Positions 34,753 to 43,736 of a stretch of DNA of 64,000 nucleotides are shown piece by piece. The DNA is taken from the NCBI RefSeq assembly GCF_031326225.1, contig NZ_CP133720.1, positions 2,542,001 through 2,606,000 of the forward strand, given 5' to 3'. The notes under the pieces are model-generated. The model worked only from the letters and a program-made list of their open reading frames with translations. It had not been told where the DNA came from and searched no databases. Both the position numbers and the translations under genes were made by a program. Positions within the stretch are counted from its first letter, which is position 1. Each line of letters begins with the position of its first letter. The stretch is from Undibacterium cyanobacteriorum (GTDB lineage: Bacteria; Pseudomonadota; Gammaproteobacteria; Burkholderiales; Burkholderiaceae_D).

Positions 34753-35936
34753 TTGTTTGCTCCTGGGTTGGCGCTTGCGCTGGTGCCAGCATTATTGTTA
34801 GTCGCCTTGACCTCTGCACCAAGGATACTAACCTTTTGCCCCGGTTTGAGCAGATTCACACCAGCAGTCACCACTTGCTGACCTGGAGTAACACCGCTTG
34901 CAATGAGCACATCCTCACCAATCGTCGAAGCAACATTGACAGACTGCAATCGCACTGCGCCATTCTCAACCACCCAAACCGATGTCGCTGTCTTATCATG
35001 AAACAATGCGGTCAAAGGAAGTTTTACCAATGCATTCGGATTTTTCATACCAAACGATGCAGTCGCAGTCATTCCTAACTTCACATCTTTTTGATTCGCC
35101 GGCAAAGCCAACTTCGCTGTGAAAGTGCGTGTCACTGGATCCGCAATCGGAGAAAGCTCACGAAGTTTTGCGGCGATCACCTCCGTCTTATTCGCCCACA
35201 TACGAACGCTAACATCTTTCATTTGTCGAATCGCGTTAATACGGTCTTCTGGAATACCAACCACGACATCCATTTCACCTTCTTTCGCAACGCGCACTAC
35301 TGGCGTTCCCGCAGCCACAACTTGGCCAATTTCAGCGTCAATGCCTGTAACGACACCATCAACGTCCGACACCAAACTACTATATGAAGTTTGGTTAGAT
35401 TGGTTCGAAAAACCTGCCTTCGCTTGCTCATAGCTCGCTTGTGCTGCTTTATAGGTCGTTTCCTTCGCATCTAAAACGGCTTGTGCGACGAAGTTCTTCT
35501 CGCGCAGCTCTTGATAGCGTTTAAATTCCGCCTTAGCCAAATCGCGATTACTCTCAGCTGCACTCAGCGCAGCTTTCGCGGATGCCTGTCCCAATAATAA
35601 ATCTTGCGAATCAAGTTGCATTAGAACCTGGCCCTTTTTGACCATAGTACCAACATCGACCTTGCGAGAAATAATTTTTCCAGGCACACGGAAGCCCAGT
35701 CGCGACTCGATACGCGCACGCACTTCGCCTGGAAACTCGGTTTGCAACTCCGATGATTCGAGAGCCGCTGTCACCACTCGGACAGGACGAATATCATCGG
35801 TTTTCTCCGCAGGTTTCTTACAAGCCACCAAACCCAACACCGAGCTCACCAACATCATATTAAGCAGTCCAGCCGCAATCGCGCCTCTGCGAGCTTTGGG
35901 GAATTGCCCAAATTGGGATACATTGAAATTAATCAC
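34749..35936 (-). CDS. RND efflux periplasmic adaptor subunit (lipoprotein)
   Basis: 395 residues. The signal ends in the lipobox LVAC (near residue 39) followed by KKPAEKTDDI, so it is an inner-membrane lipoprotein. The membrane-fusion fold is clear: biotinyl-lipoyl part GRVPGKI-type segment (LGFRVPGKIISRKVDVGTMVKKGQVL), alpha-hairpin with Ala/Glu/Lys coiled coil, and beta-barrel with GIPEDRINAI. It links the permease to an outer-membrane channel. The gene overlaps the permease by ATGA, so the two are translationally coupled. Confidence 0.94.
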   Translation of the reverse strand: MINFNVSQFGQFPKARRGAIAAGLLNMMLVSSVLGLVACKKPAEKTDDIRPVRVVTAALESSELQTEFPGEVRARIESRLGFRVPGKIISRKVDVGTMVKKGQVLMQLDSQDLLLGQASAKAALSAAESNRDLAKAEFKRYQELREKNFVAQAVLDAKETTYKAAQASYEQAKAGFSNQSNQTSYSSLVSDVDGVVTGIDAEIGQVVAAGTPVVRVAKEGEMDVVVGIPEDRINAIRQMKDVSVRMWANKTEVIAAKLRELSPIADPVTRTFTAKLALPANQKDVKLGMTATASFGMKNPNALVKLPLTALFHDKTATSVWVVENGAVRLQSVNVASTIGEDVLIASGVTPGQQVVTAGVNLLKPGQKVSILGAEVKATNNNAGTSASANPGANK

Positions 35937-36178
35937 AGGATTTTCCTTTTCCTTGGGAGTAACGATAATGAAAGCATTTCACATAGCAACTCAACTTATC
36001 GTCACCTGTTGCTGAGGTCATTCTAAAATTCCGACCTGCGAAGTCGTTCGGCTGATTGAGGCTCACTAACTATAAGCAAACTCTGCTTGCTGCTCGATGG
36101 AAACAATCTGAGCAGCGATGCCTCTTGCACTTTGAACTGTTTGGGTCAGAAAAACAATAAGAACAGTCCCAAATTTAA
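35937..36178. other. Intergenic region between adaptor and hpnC
   Basis: About 240 bases with no supported gene. It must hold the promoter of the efflux genes on the minus strand. No regulator gene and no clear operator for the pump was found. Confidence 0.5.
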
Positions 36179-36246
36179 TAAATGACTCGCGGGTAAGTAA
36201 TTATAATGACGAAAGTTTTGTTTGCCAATGACTTTCGAGTCATTTA
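36179..36246 (+). promoter_or_regulatory. Interlocking inverted repeats and consensus -10 box before hpnC
   Basis: A perfect 11-base inverted repeat, TAAATGACTCG (36179-36189) and CGAGTCATTTA (36236-36246), brackets a perfect -10 box TATAAT (36202-36207). A second pair, CGAAAGT (36210-36216) and ACTTTCG (36231-36237), uses part of the same right arm. The motif AATGAC occurs three times. hpnC starts 15 bases further on. Confidence 0.55.
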
Positions 36247-36261
36247 TTTTCATTTATCTTC

Positions 36262-37071
36262 ATGACAATCGATCACTACGAAAATTTCCCTGTAGCATCA
36301 TTCCTTTTGCCGGCAGAGCTTCGACCGGCCGTCCGGACGATCTATGCCTTTGCCCGCAGTGCCGATGATTTTGCCGACGAGGGCGAGCTTGAAGACTCGG
36401 AGCGACTAGCCTTACTGAAAAATTACGAAGAAGAAATAAAAAAAATTGAAAGTGCTTTACCGAGTCAGCGCGCGCTGTTCATCGACCTGAGATCAATAAT
36501 TGAGAAGCATCAGATACCAACAAGTCTATTCCTAGATTTGCTTTCAGCTTTTAAACAAGACATCACCATCAAGCAGTATGGCTCATTCGATACGCTGCTC
36601 GACTATTGTCGACGATCGGCCAATCCGGTTGGTCGAATTATGTTACATCTCTTCAACGAGGCTTCAGAGATTCACATCGCACAATCAGACGACATTTGCA
36701 CAGCACTCCAACTCATCAATTTCTGGCAAGACGTCGAGCTCGATCTCGCAAAGGGACGCGTTTATCTGCCACAGGAAGATCTCGATCAATTCGAAATCAG
36801 CAATCTGGCGCAAGAAGCTCTCGCAAATAGCAGCAAGTGGAGACAATTGATGCAATTTGAAATCGATCGAGCGCGAGATCTCATGCTGAGAGGCGCCCCA
36901 CTTGCCAAAGACTTGCCTGGTCGATTTGGCATTGAATTACGCATGGTGGTGCAAGGAGGACTACGTATTCTTCAGAAGATAGAAGATGTACAATACGACG
37001 TTTTTAAAAAACGGCCAACACTCAAAAAGTGGGATGGAGCCATCATGATGTGGCACAGTCTCACAATGTAA
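36262..37071 (+). CDS. hpnC: Squalene synthase HpnC
   Basis: 269 residues of the squalene/phytoene synthase family. The start MTIDHYENFPVASFLLPAELR, the first Asp-rich region (SADDFADEGE) and the second (INFWQDVELDLAKGRVYLP) are typical of HpnC. In the three-enzyme route, HpnD makes presqualene diphosphate, HpnC turns it into hydroxysqualene and HpnE reduces this to squalene, the precursor of hopanoids. A peptidase-like gene follows after 18 bases; hpnD and hpnE lie 2 kb downstream. Confidence 0.92.
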   Translation: MTIDHYENFPVASFLLPAELRPAVRTIYAFARSADDFADEGELEDSERLALLKNYEEEIKKIESALPSQRALFIDLRSIIEKHQIPTSLFLDLLSAFKQDITIKQYGSFDTLLDYCRRSANPVGRIMLHLFNEASEIHIAQSDDICTALQLINFWQDVELDLAKGRVYLPQEDLDQFEISNLAQEALANSSKWRQLMQFEIDRARDLMLRGAPLAKDLPGRFGIELRMVVQGGLRILQKIEDVQYDVFKKRPTLKKWDGAIMMWHSLTM

Positions 37072-37089
37072 GGATAGGCAAATTACAAA

Positions 37090-37797
37090 GTGAAGCCCGA
37101 CCTCCGCACCATTGAGCAATATCGACAAATCCAAGACGCAGCCAAAAAAGTCTTGCGAGAATTGCCTGGTCAATTATCGATACATGACACCGAAGCGAGC
37201 ATCGCTTCCAAAGCCGTTACCATGCTCGCTGAACTCGGCTATCCCGAGACCTGGTATTACGATTGTCCCGCCCAAGTTCTGCTTGGCAGCCGAAGCTGCC
37301 TCTCGATTTCAGGGCGTCAATATAGTCCCCAAAATGAAGCCATTGGCGGCCAAAACCTCATCAGTATAGACTTAAGCCCAAAGCTCGGCGACATTTGGGG
37401 AGATTGCTCACGCACCTTTGCTTTTGAATTTGGCACGTGGGTTGAAGATCCAAAAACCAGAGAATATTTGAATGGTTTCCAATTTCAACAGTACATTCAT
37501 GCGGAGCTGATGCGTTGGCTCAAGCCACATCACACCCTCCATCAATTATTCGATTGGGCCAACGTTCGCATTCGGGAAAAAGGCTTCGTCAATTTAGACT
37601 TCCGAGGCAATGTCGGTCACAGTATCGCAACCACTCGAGACGACCGTCATTTTATCCAAGCCGACGACCACACCCAACTGGGTGACATCCATTTTTTCAG
37701 TTTCGAACCGTTTGTACGTGTCAAAGGTGGTCACTGGGGATTCAAGCACGAAGAAATATACTACTTCAACGAGCAAGAGCAGTTAATTTGCCTTTGA
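37090..37797 (+). CDS. M24-family (methionine aminopeptidase / Xaa-Pro peptidase fold) protein
   Basis: 235 residues with the pita-bread fold motifs. Candidate metal ligands are Asp in ISIDLSP, Asp in WGDCSRTF, His in GNVGHSI, Glu in FSFEPF and Glu in KHEEIYYF, so the five-ligand set looks complete. It lacks the N-terminal domain of Xaa-Pro peptidases, and is short for the family. GTG 37090 is used because a stop codon precedes it closely and no ATG is available; the ribosome site (AAGGA) is 15 bases away, so the start is uncertain. It follows hpnC by 18 bases, but a link to squalene synthesis is unproven. Confidence 0.8.
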   Translation: MKPDLRTIEQYRQIQDAAKKVLRELPGQLSIHDTEASIASKAVTMLAELGYPETWYYDCPAQVLLGSRSCLSISGRQYSPQNEAIGGQNLISIDLSPKLGDIWGDCSRTFAFEFGTWVEDPKTREYLNGFQFQQYIHAELMRWLKPHHTLHQLFDWANVRIREKGFVNLDFRGNVGHSIATTRDDRHFIQADDHTQLGDIHFFSFEPFVRVKGGHWGFKHEEIYYFNEQEQLICL

Positions 37798-37888
37798 CTA
37801 TTAAGTGATTTTTCTTTGATTTTGAATTTATTTTGATTTTCAGTCGATTTTCATTGAATCAACAAAATAAAAAAATGGGAAGCCCAAA

Positions 37889-37922
37889 TAAAAAAGCCAG
37901 CACTTAAGCTGGCTTTTTTTGT
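37889..37922. terminator. Bidirectional terminator after the M24 gene
   Basis: AAAAAGCCAGC (37891-37901) pairs with GCTGGCTTTTT around the loop ACTTAA, with A-run on one side and T-run on the other. It lies between the convergent M24 and repeat-lipoprotein genes. Confidence 0.88.
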
Positions 37923-37953
37923 GATCGCAATTAAGGAGACTGTGCAGCTAAGC

Positions 37954-38796
37954 TTATCCCGCAACACAAGTCACAGCAATCGCAGCAGCAGGTGCTGGAT
38001 TCGCTAACGACGCAACGCCTTTACCATTCACGACTGTACATTTCTGGCCAGTTGGTTGCGTCGACACTTGCACGTCATAGCCTTGGCCATCGAGCAAACT
38101 AAACCTGAATGTATAGACACCATCGACAACCGCATTGACGGTATCCGATCCATTATTTGTCAAAACCAATAAAGTATTAGCCTTCAAGCCACTGATCGTG
38201 CCACCAATAGGAACCCCTGTCACGCAATCGACACCGATATTCGTTGGTGGACTCGATAGACGCGCTGTTCCCGTTCCGTTCGTTACCACACACACTTTTC
38301 CCGACGGTGGGCTAACGACACTCACCGTGTAGGCTTGACCATCAACCACATATTTCGAAAAACTAAATGGACCGTTTGCCGATAAGGTTGTCGGATAGCT
38401 GGTATCCGAATTCACAGCCAAAACGACGGAGGTGGAATCTGGCAGATTAGTTAAAGTTCCTCCCAACTGCACATTCGGCGAACATTGCACCGATACATTC
38501 GTTACTGGGGCCTCTCCGCGCATTTGCCCACTACCATTTGTTACCGTGCAATTGACTGGATTTGGTTGAAGACCGACCGTGATGTTGTAACTTGCATTGC
38601 TCGCAACTCGGAAAGAGAAAGGACCATCCGCACTTAGTTGTGCCGTGTAATTGGTATCTGTTTTCAAAACAAGTGTGCTACCTGTAGTCAGGCCAGTAAC
38701 ATTTCCACCCACTGTGGTGTACACAAAACCACCGCAACCTGCCAACACGAGAGAAAACACACCGGCGATTAACTTCGTTTTTCTTGTCAATTTCAT
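37954..38796 (-). CDS. Lipoprotein with three tandem cysteine-containing repeats
   Basis: 280 residues. The signal ends in the lipobox LAGC (Cys21). The mature protein consists of three copies of an about 80-residue beta-rich repeat (about 29-105, 110-191, 197-277). Each starts GGxxxGL or GGTLTNL, has a DGPFSF-like segment in the middle, and contains one Cys in CxVxNGxG and one Cys at its end (Cys83/105, 169/191, 253/277), so one disulfide per repeat is likely. The family is seen in other Burkholderiales-type lipoproteins but the function is unknown. It is transcribed opposite to the hpn genes that flank it. Confidence 0.82.
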   Translation of the reverse strand: MKLTRKTKLIAGVFSLVLAGCGGFVYTTVGGNVTGLTTGSTLVLKTDTNYTAQLSADGPFSFRVASNASYNITVGLQPNPVNCTVTNGSGQMRGEAPVTNVSVQCSPNVQLGGTLTNLPDSTSVVLAVNSDTSYPTTLSANGPFSFSKYVVDGQAYTVSVVSPPSGKVCVVTNGTGTARLSSPPTNIGVDCVTGVPIGGTISGLKANTLLVLTNNGSDTVNAVVDGVYTFRFSLLDGQGYDVQVSTQPTGQKCTVVNGKGVASLANPAPAAAIAVTCVAG

Positions 38797-39045
38797 TCGA
38801 TTCTTTCACAAAAACATGTACTGCAACTTAGGCAAACTTACACGAACCAGCATCCCCTAGGGCATTGGAAGCACGCATTGTACAACAACATATGCAAAGC
38901 GCGACCCTGATTTCTTGTGTAAAAATGTAGCAAGCCTCGGTCTCAAGACACCATGAAACCAGTATTTTCCTCATAAGCCTGTTTGTACTAAAGTCTCGAA
39001 ACCGTTACGATTACGCCTTTGCAACTGTTCACCCGAAACCGCCGA

Positions 39046-39879
39046 ATGTCTCCCGACGAATATTGCCAACAAAAAGCCGCAGCAAGTGGTTCGAGCTTTT
39101 ATTACAGCTTTCTGTTTCTACCACAGGAAAAACGCAAAGCCATTACCGCACTCTACGCCTTCTGCCGAGAAGTCGATGATGTAGTCGACGATTGCAGTGA
39201 CGATCACGTCGCTCGTACCAAACTCGTTTGGTGGCGCAAAGAAGTTCAATCGATGTTAAAACAACAGCCTAGCCATCCTGTTACGACTGCACTGTTACCG
39301 CATACGGGGGCATTTCAGCTCGAGGGCGAACATTTGTTGGCCATTATCGATGGAATGGAAATGGATCTGAATCAGAACCGCTACCTCGATTTCCTCGCAC
39401 TTCAAAAGTATTGTTGGCATGCTGCAGGTGTCGTTGGCATACTCTCTGCGAGTATTTTCGGCATCAAGAATCCACAAACCAAACAATTTGCAGAAAAACT
39501 TGGACTTGCCTTTCAGCTGACCAACATCATTCGCGACGTCGGCGAGGATGCTCGTAAAGGGCGCATCTATCTGCCCGTCAACGAATTGCAGCAATTTGGC
39601 GTGCCTGCAAGTGACATCCTGAATGCACGATATAGTCCCGCATTTGAAGAACTGATGCGATTCCAGTATGAGCGTGCGCAGAAAACCTACGAAGAAGCCT
39701 TCGCTTTACTACCGCAGGAAGATCGGCGTTCACAACGCACCGGCCTCATCATGGCCGCAATCTATCGTGCCCTGCTTGAAGAAATCAAAGACGATGGGTT
39801 TAAGGTACTGCATCAACGCATTTCACTAACGCCGATTCGAAAACTCTGGTTGGCTTGGAAAACTTACATTAAGGCCTAA
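39046..39879 (+). CDS. hpnD: Presqualene diphosphate synthase HpnD
   Basis: 277 residues from ATG 39046 (MSPDEYCQQKAAASGSSFYY), the usual HpnD start; the frame is also open from a TTG at 39019. Asp-rich motifs are EVDDVVDD and NIIRDVGEDARKGRIYLP. It joins two farnesyl diphosphates into presqualene diphosphate. hpnE follows after 13 bases, so the two are an operon. It is a distant paralogue of hpnC. Confidence 0.93.
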   Translation: MSPDEYCQQKAAASGSSFYYSFLFLPQEKRKAITALYAFCREVDDVVDDCSDDHVARTKLVWWRKEVQSMLKQQPSHPVTTALLPHTGAFQLEGEHLLAIIDGMEMDLNQNRYLDFLALQKYCWHAAGVVGILSASIFGIKNPQTKQFAEKLGLAFQLTNIIRDVGEDARKGRIYLPVNELQQFGVPASDILNARYSPAFEELMRFQYERAQKTYEEAFALLPQEDRRSQRTGLIMAAIYRALLEEIKDDGFKVLHQRISLTPIRKLWLAWKTYIKA

Positions 39880-39892
39880 GGGTTTTCCGCAA

Positions 39893-41344
39893 ATGTGGCT
39901 GCATTCGAAAATCAACAAACCATCCAAGAAAACCATCGCGGTCGTTGGCGGAGGTTGGGCTGGTGCTGCCGCCGTCGCAGAGCTCGTTTTTGCTGGGCAT
40001 CAGGTCGATTGGTATGAAGCTAGCCGTCAACTCGGCGGTCGCGCAAGGGCTGTTGAAGTAGAAGGGAAAATGCTGGATAACGGCCAGCATATTCTGCTCG
40101 GGGCCTACCGAGAATGTCTCAATCTACTGAAACGACTAGGCATAGAGCAAAACGATTCTTTTCTCCGCTTGCCGCTCCAAATGGTGTACCCCAATGGCAC
40201 GGGCATGCACTTTATCGCGCCAAAGTTACCAGCGCCGTTACACCTCGCATTTGCGCTGCTCAAAGCTCATGGTTTAAACAACGAAGACAAATTTGCCTTG
40301 GCGCGCTTTTCAACGACCGCTCGCTGGATGGATTGGCAACTCAACGTTGACTGCAGCGTCAGTGAACTTTTGAATCGCTATCAACAGACGCCTCGATTGA
40401 TCGAATTCATGTGGCGACCACTGTGCATCGCTGCTCTCAACACCTTACCAGAACACGCTTCTGCACAAGTATTCCTCGCCATCCTTCGAGACAGCCTAGG
40501 TGCCAAACGCAGTGCATCTGACATGCTACTGCCCAAGACCGATCTAAGTCGATTGTTACCTGACGCCTGTGCTCGACTACTTCAAGAAAATGGTGGCCGT
40601 GTTTTTCTTGGTGCTCGAATTGACCATCTGGAACAGCATCCTTCTTTCTGGAGAATTCGAAGTAATACGAGCACCATGATACCCGAGGTGAATTACGATG
40701 CATTGATTCTCGCTACACCTGCTGAGACGAGTCGTCGCCTTTTAGCGTCGATGAGTGGCATCCAAACGCCAGCAGCACTATCACCCCCAATCGAGTATTC
40801 ATTTGAAAACTCGCTCGAAGCATCTCTCGAAAAGTCAACCGAGCAGTTCAAATCAGATACCGGCCTTTTCGACATTCCACAGTTTGAATATGAAGCAATT
40901 TGCACCTGCTATTTGCAATACTCATCAGAACTGCGTCTAGCACGACCATTTTTTGCGCTTCGTGACGACCCGAGCGTACAAGCGTTCGGCCAGTTCGTAT
41001 TCGATCGTGGACAACTGCACAGCGATCACGCGGGTTTGCTCGCTGTTGTTGTCAGCGCCCCCCAACAAGAGTTCGAGCTCCCTCACGCAGAACTCTCGAA
41101 ACTAATTGCTCGCCAGTTGGCAAATGATTTCAAGATGCCTGCGCTCGAGAATCCACTTTGGTCACGCATCATCACAGAAAAGCGAGCAACCTTCCGCTGC
41201 ACACCGAATCTAAAGCGCCCCCAGCAAACAACGGCCTACGCGCATCTTTTCTTGGCAGGCGATTACACACACTCAGACTACCCTGCTACGCTCGAGACAA
41301 CCGTTCGAAGTGGTGTTACCGCTGCGCGCTTAGCTTCTTCCTAG
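39893..41344 (+). CDS. hpnE: Hydroxysqualene dehydroxylase HpnE
   Basis: 483 residues, FAD-dependent amine-oxidase/desaturase fold with the dinucleotide motif VVGGGWAGAAAVAEL near residue 17 and QLGGRARAVE. The GQHILLGAYRECLNLL segment and the C-terminal GDYTHSDYPATLETTVRSG are typical of HpnE. It reduces hydroxysqualene to squalene, completing the HpnCDE route. Located 13 bases after hpnD. No squalene-hopene cyclase gene lies in the window. Confidence 0.92.
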   Translation: MWLHSKINKPSKKTIAVVGGGWAGAAAVAELVFAGHQVDWYEASRQLGGRARAVEVEGKMLDNGQHILLGAYRECLNLLKRLGIEQNDSFLRLPLQMVYPNGTGMHFIAPKLPAPLHLAFALLKAHGLNNEDKFALARFSTTARWMDWQLNVDCSVSELLNRYQQTPRLIEFMWRPLCIAALNTLPEHASAQVFLAILRDSLGAKRSASDMLLPKTDLSRLLPDACARLLQENGGRVFLGARIDHLEQHPSFWRIRSNTSTMIPEVNYDALILATPAETSRRLLASMSGIQTPAALSPPIEYSFENSLEASLEKSTEQFKSDTGLFDIPQFEYEAICTCYLQYSSELRLARPFFALRDDPSVQAFGQFVFDRGQLHSDHAGLLAVVVSAPQQEFELPHAELSKLIARQLANDFKMPALENPLWSRIITEKRATFRCTPNLKRPQQTTAYAHLFLAGDYTHSDYPATLETTVRSGVTAARLASS

Positions 41345-41660
41345 AATTTTTCAATACGTGAAAATACGCTACAGTATCTTCATATTGTCTCCCGATCGTT
41401 GATTGCCACGGTTGACTTTGCGAGAGTTACAAACAACGAACAGAACTCACGATTACAAGAACCCAAGAACACGATCGAAGCGTCTTAAACATCACCATCT
41501 TTTATTACCAGAGTTAAACCGAGACCTTTAAATTACCACTCGTGCCAGTACCAAACATGAAAAAAGATAGCTGCGAACCAAATCCGTTCTCAAAATAGTT
41601 TTACATGCGTCATGAGCTAAACGTAATTTGTATGCCTAAACTCGGTCAGAGAACAAATCT
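41345..41660. other. 316-base gap after hpnE
   Basis: No gene, repeat or terminator that I can support. A -35-like TTGACT is present without a matching -10 box. The promoter of the NagX-like gene should lie here. Confidence 0.5.
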
Positions 41661-42857
41661 ATGAACCAAATAACTCAAGCGAAGCCAAAGTTAAGAATAG
41701 AGTCAATTGATTGCTTTCGCGGTCTCACTTTCTTCTTCATGATCATCGTCAATGAACTGCACGGGGTCCCGGGAATATCGAAATGGCTCAAACACATGCC
41801 GGCACATGCTGATGCGATGAGTTTGCCTGACGTCATTTTCCCCGCGTTCTTATTCATTGTCGGCATGTCGATTCCTTTTGGAGTGCAAGCGCGAAAAAAA
41901 GCTGGCGACTCAAACTTAAAGATCGTTCAGCATATCTTTCTACGTGCGCTTGGCCTGATTACGATGGGTTTCTTTATGGTGAATGCAGAGGCTGGCTACG
42001 ACGAGGCGCGCATGCCGATTTCAATTGGAGCATGGGCCTTAACGTCCTACCTCGCGTTCATGCTCATTTGGGGCGTCTATCAATTTAAAAATCAGCTCGT
42101 CAATATTGGCGGTCGACTGCTCGGAATCTTTATTCTGGCCGCTCTCGCCTCGATTTATCATGGTGACCAAACTCAGTCTTGGATGAGCCCGCAGTGGTGG
42201 GGAATACTAGGCCTTATCGGGTGGGCCTATTTAGTAAGCGCTCTGGTTTATTTAGTGACCGGTCCATGTTTGATGAAAATTGGCGTCGCCTTGCTTGGCA
42301 TGATCGCCTACTATGCTGCAAGCCATAGCGCCATATTATTCTCCCCAGCGCTGAACATTTTCCTGAGCCAAGATGCCCATGCTGCTCACAGTAGTATTGT
42401 TCTATGTGGCCTCCTGACAAGTACTCTATTTTTTTACAACGGCTCTTCCGTCAGTGCGATTGTGCGATTAAGCAAAGCCATGCAGTTTAGTCTTGTTCTA
42501 TTGTTTTTCGCTTTCGCTCTGCATAACGCCTATCCAATTTCTAAGATCTATGCCACGCCAACATGGTGTATGTATTCGGCAGCACTTTGCGTCGCAATCT
42601 ACTGTTTGCTCTACTTCCAGATTGACATGCGGTGTCAGCGAAAACTGGCAAATCTCGTGTACCCAGTCGCTAGTAATCCACTGATTTGCTATCTCATGCC
42701 TTTTGTTGTCGCAGGTATCCTGCAGGTCTTCAAAGTTAGCAATCCAATTCACGGTCTCTCCGGTTTTTATGGTGCAATCGCCTGTGTTCTTTACTCTTGT
42801 TTAATTGTTTTTCTCGTGGGACGACTCAATCAAATCAATTTCAAAATGCGGTTCTGA
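41661..42857 (+). CDS. NagX/HGSNAT-like multi-pass membrane protein (DUF5009-type)
   Basis: 398 residues with about ten to eleven TM segments. The N-terminal RIESIDCFRGLTFFFMIIVNE and PDVIFPAFLFIVGMSIPFG motifs match the family of heparan-alpha-glucosaminide N-acetyltransferase-like proteins (NagX in bacteria), where the second motif lies in TM2. Such proteins may transfer acetyl groups to sugars across the inner membrane, often for chitin-derived amino sugars, but no sugar genes are nearby. Monocistronic by position. The exact substrate is unknown. Confidence 0.8.
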   Translation: MNQITQAKPKLRIESIDCFRGLTFFFMIIVNELHGVPGISKWLKHMPAHADAMSLPDVIFPAFLFIVGMSIPFGVQARKKAGDSNLKIVQHIFLRALGLITMGFFMVNAEAGYDEARMPISIGAWALTSYLAFMLIWGVYQFKNQLVNIGGRLLGIFILAALASIYHGDQTQSWMSPQWWGILGLIGWAYLVSALVYLVTGPCLMKIGVALLGMIAYYAASHSAILFSPALNIFLSQDAHAAHSSIVLCGLLTSTLFFYNGSSVSAIVRLSKAMQFSLVLLFFAFALHNAYPISKIYATPTWCMYSAALCVAIYCLLYFQIDMRCQRKLANLVYPVASNPLICYLMPFVVAGILQVFKVSNPIHGLSGFYGAIACVLYSCLIVFLVGRLNQINFKMRF

Positions 42858-42945
42858 CTTTCTACAAACATCGACAAAATGTTTCGCAATTCGGCCATCA
42901 CTCACAAATCTTGCATTGCCTACAATTTAAGCACAAGGTCAAAGC

Positions 42946-42954
42946 TGCTATAAT
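42946..42954 (+). promoter_or_regulatory. Extended -10 promoter element
   Basis: TGCTATAAT is a full extended -10 sequence, 74 bases before the next coding start. No good -35 box is needed with such an element. Confidence 0.5.
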
Positions 42955-43027
42955 CGAGGGAATCAGTTAGCTCGGGCGAAGAATCACAGCAGCCTGGAGA
43001 ATTGACTGCATTTTTGATGGTTGTGCG

Positions 43028-43588
43028 ATGAACAAGTTTAAAAATTTTCTTCTTTCTTTCTTCAGCTCTGGTTCTGCAAAACCGCCAGAGGAAGACACCC
43101 GCCAATTCATTCAATCTGCGTTCAATGAGATGATTGATCACAATCGAACTCACGCGGCTAGTTGGCGCTATGGTAAAGAAATGGGATGGACCGCAGACCT
43201 CGATGCGGGAGTCATTGTCTTCAAATTCGCTGGCGACCGAACGGCCACATGCCACTTCCAAAGTATCGGCGTGTACGACGAAATTACTGGGCAATTCACT
43301 TGGGCATGGGCGCAAAAGCTACGTAAAAACCAGCAAATTCACGCACGTCAGGCACGCAACTGGGGACGCTTTCATCGGCATCCACACTTTTTAGAACCGA
43401 CCTTCAGTTGCAATATGGATGAAGTGTGGAATCTTGCCGCAGTGACCCGAATGGTCTCTGAATCAAAAAATGTTTATCGTGGCCGCGTCGGCAACAAGTA
43501 TTTGTTCATGACGACCGATGAATTGCAGATCGATACAAAAGGTGCGATGGCCGATTGGACCAAGGCGCGTCAAACAAAGACTTGGTAA
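43028..43588 (+). CDS. Conserved protein of unknown function (DUF6882-like)
   Basis: 186 residues, no signal peptide or TM helix after the start (MNKFKNFLLSFFSS is amphipathic). The conserved-looking core has AFNEMIDHNRTHAASWRYG, FKFAGDRTATCHFQSIGVYDE and FTWAWAQKLRK, a Trp-rich pattern that I recall from DUF6882 proteins. Function unknown. It is followed by hrpA on the opposite strand. An extended -10 promoter lies upstream. Confidence 0.7.
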   Translation: MNKFKNFLLSFFSSGSAKPPEEDTRQFIQSAFNEMIDHNRTHAASWRYGKEMGWTADLDAGVIVFKFAGDRTATCHFQSIGVYDEITGQFTWAWAQKLRKNQQIHARQARNWGRFHRHPHFLEPTFSCNMDEVWNLAAVTRMVSESKNVYRGRVGNKYLFMTTDELQIDTKGAMADWTKARQTKTW

Positions 43589-43736
43589 CGCGCCTCGGCA
43601 AAAGTTCTGATTGGACACGCCAATGATGGAATTACCTCAAACACTTCCATCCTTAAGACCACATTCGAATTAGAGTCACCCTTCTAATTTGATTGTAACC
43701 ACCCAATCACAATGAAGGTCTTATGGATATTGGGCC

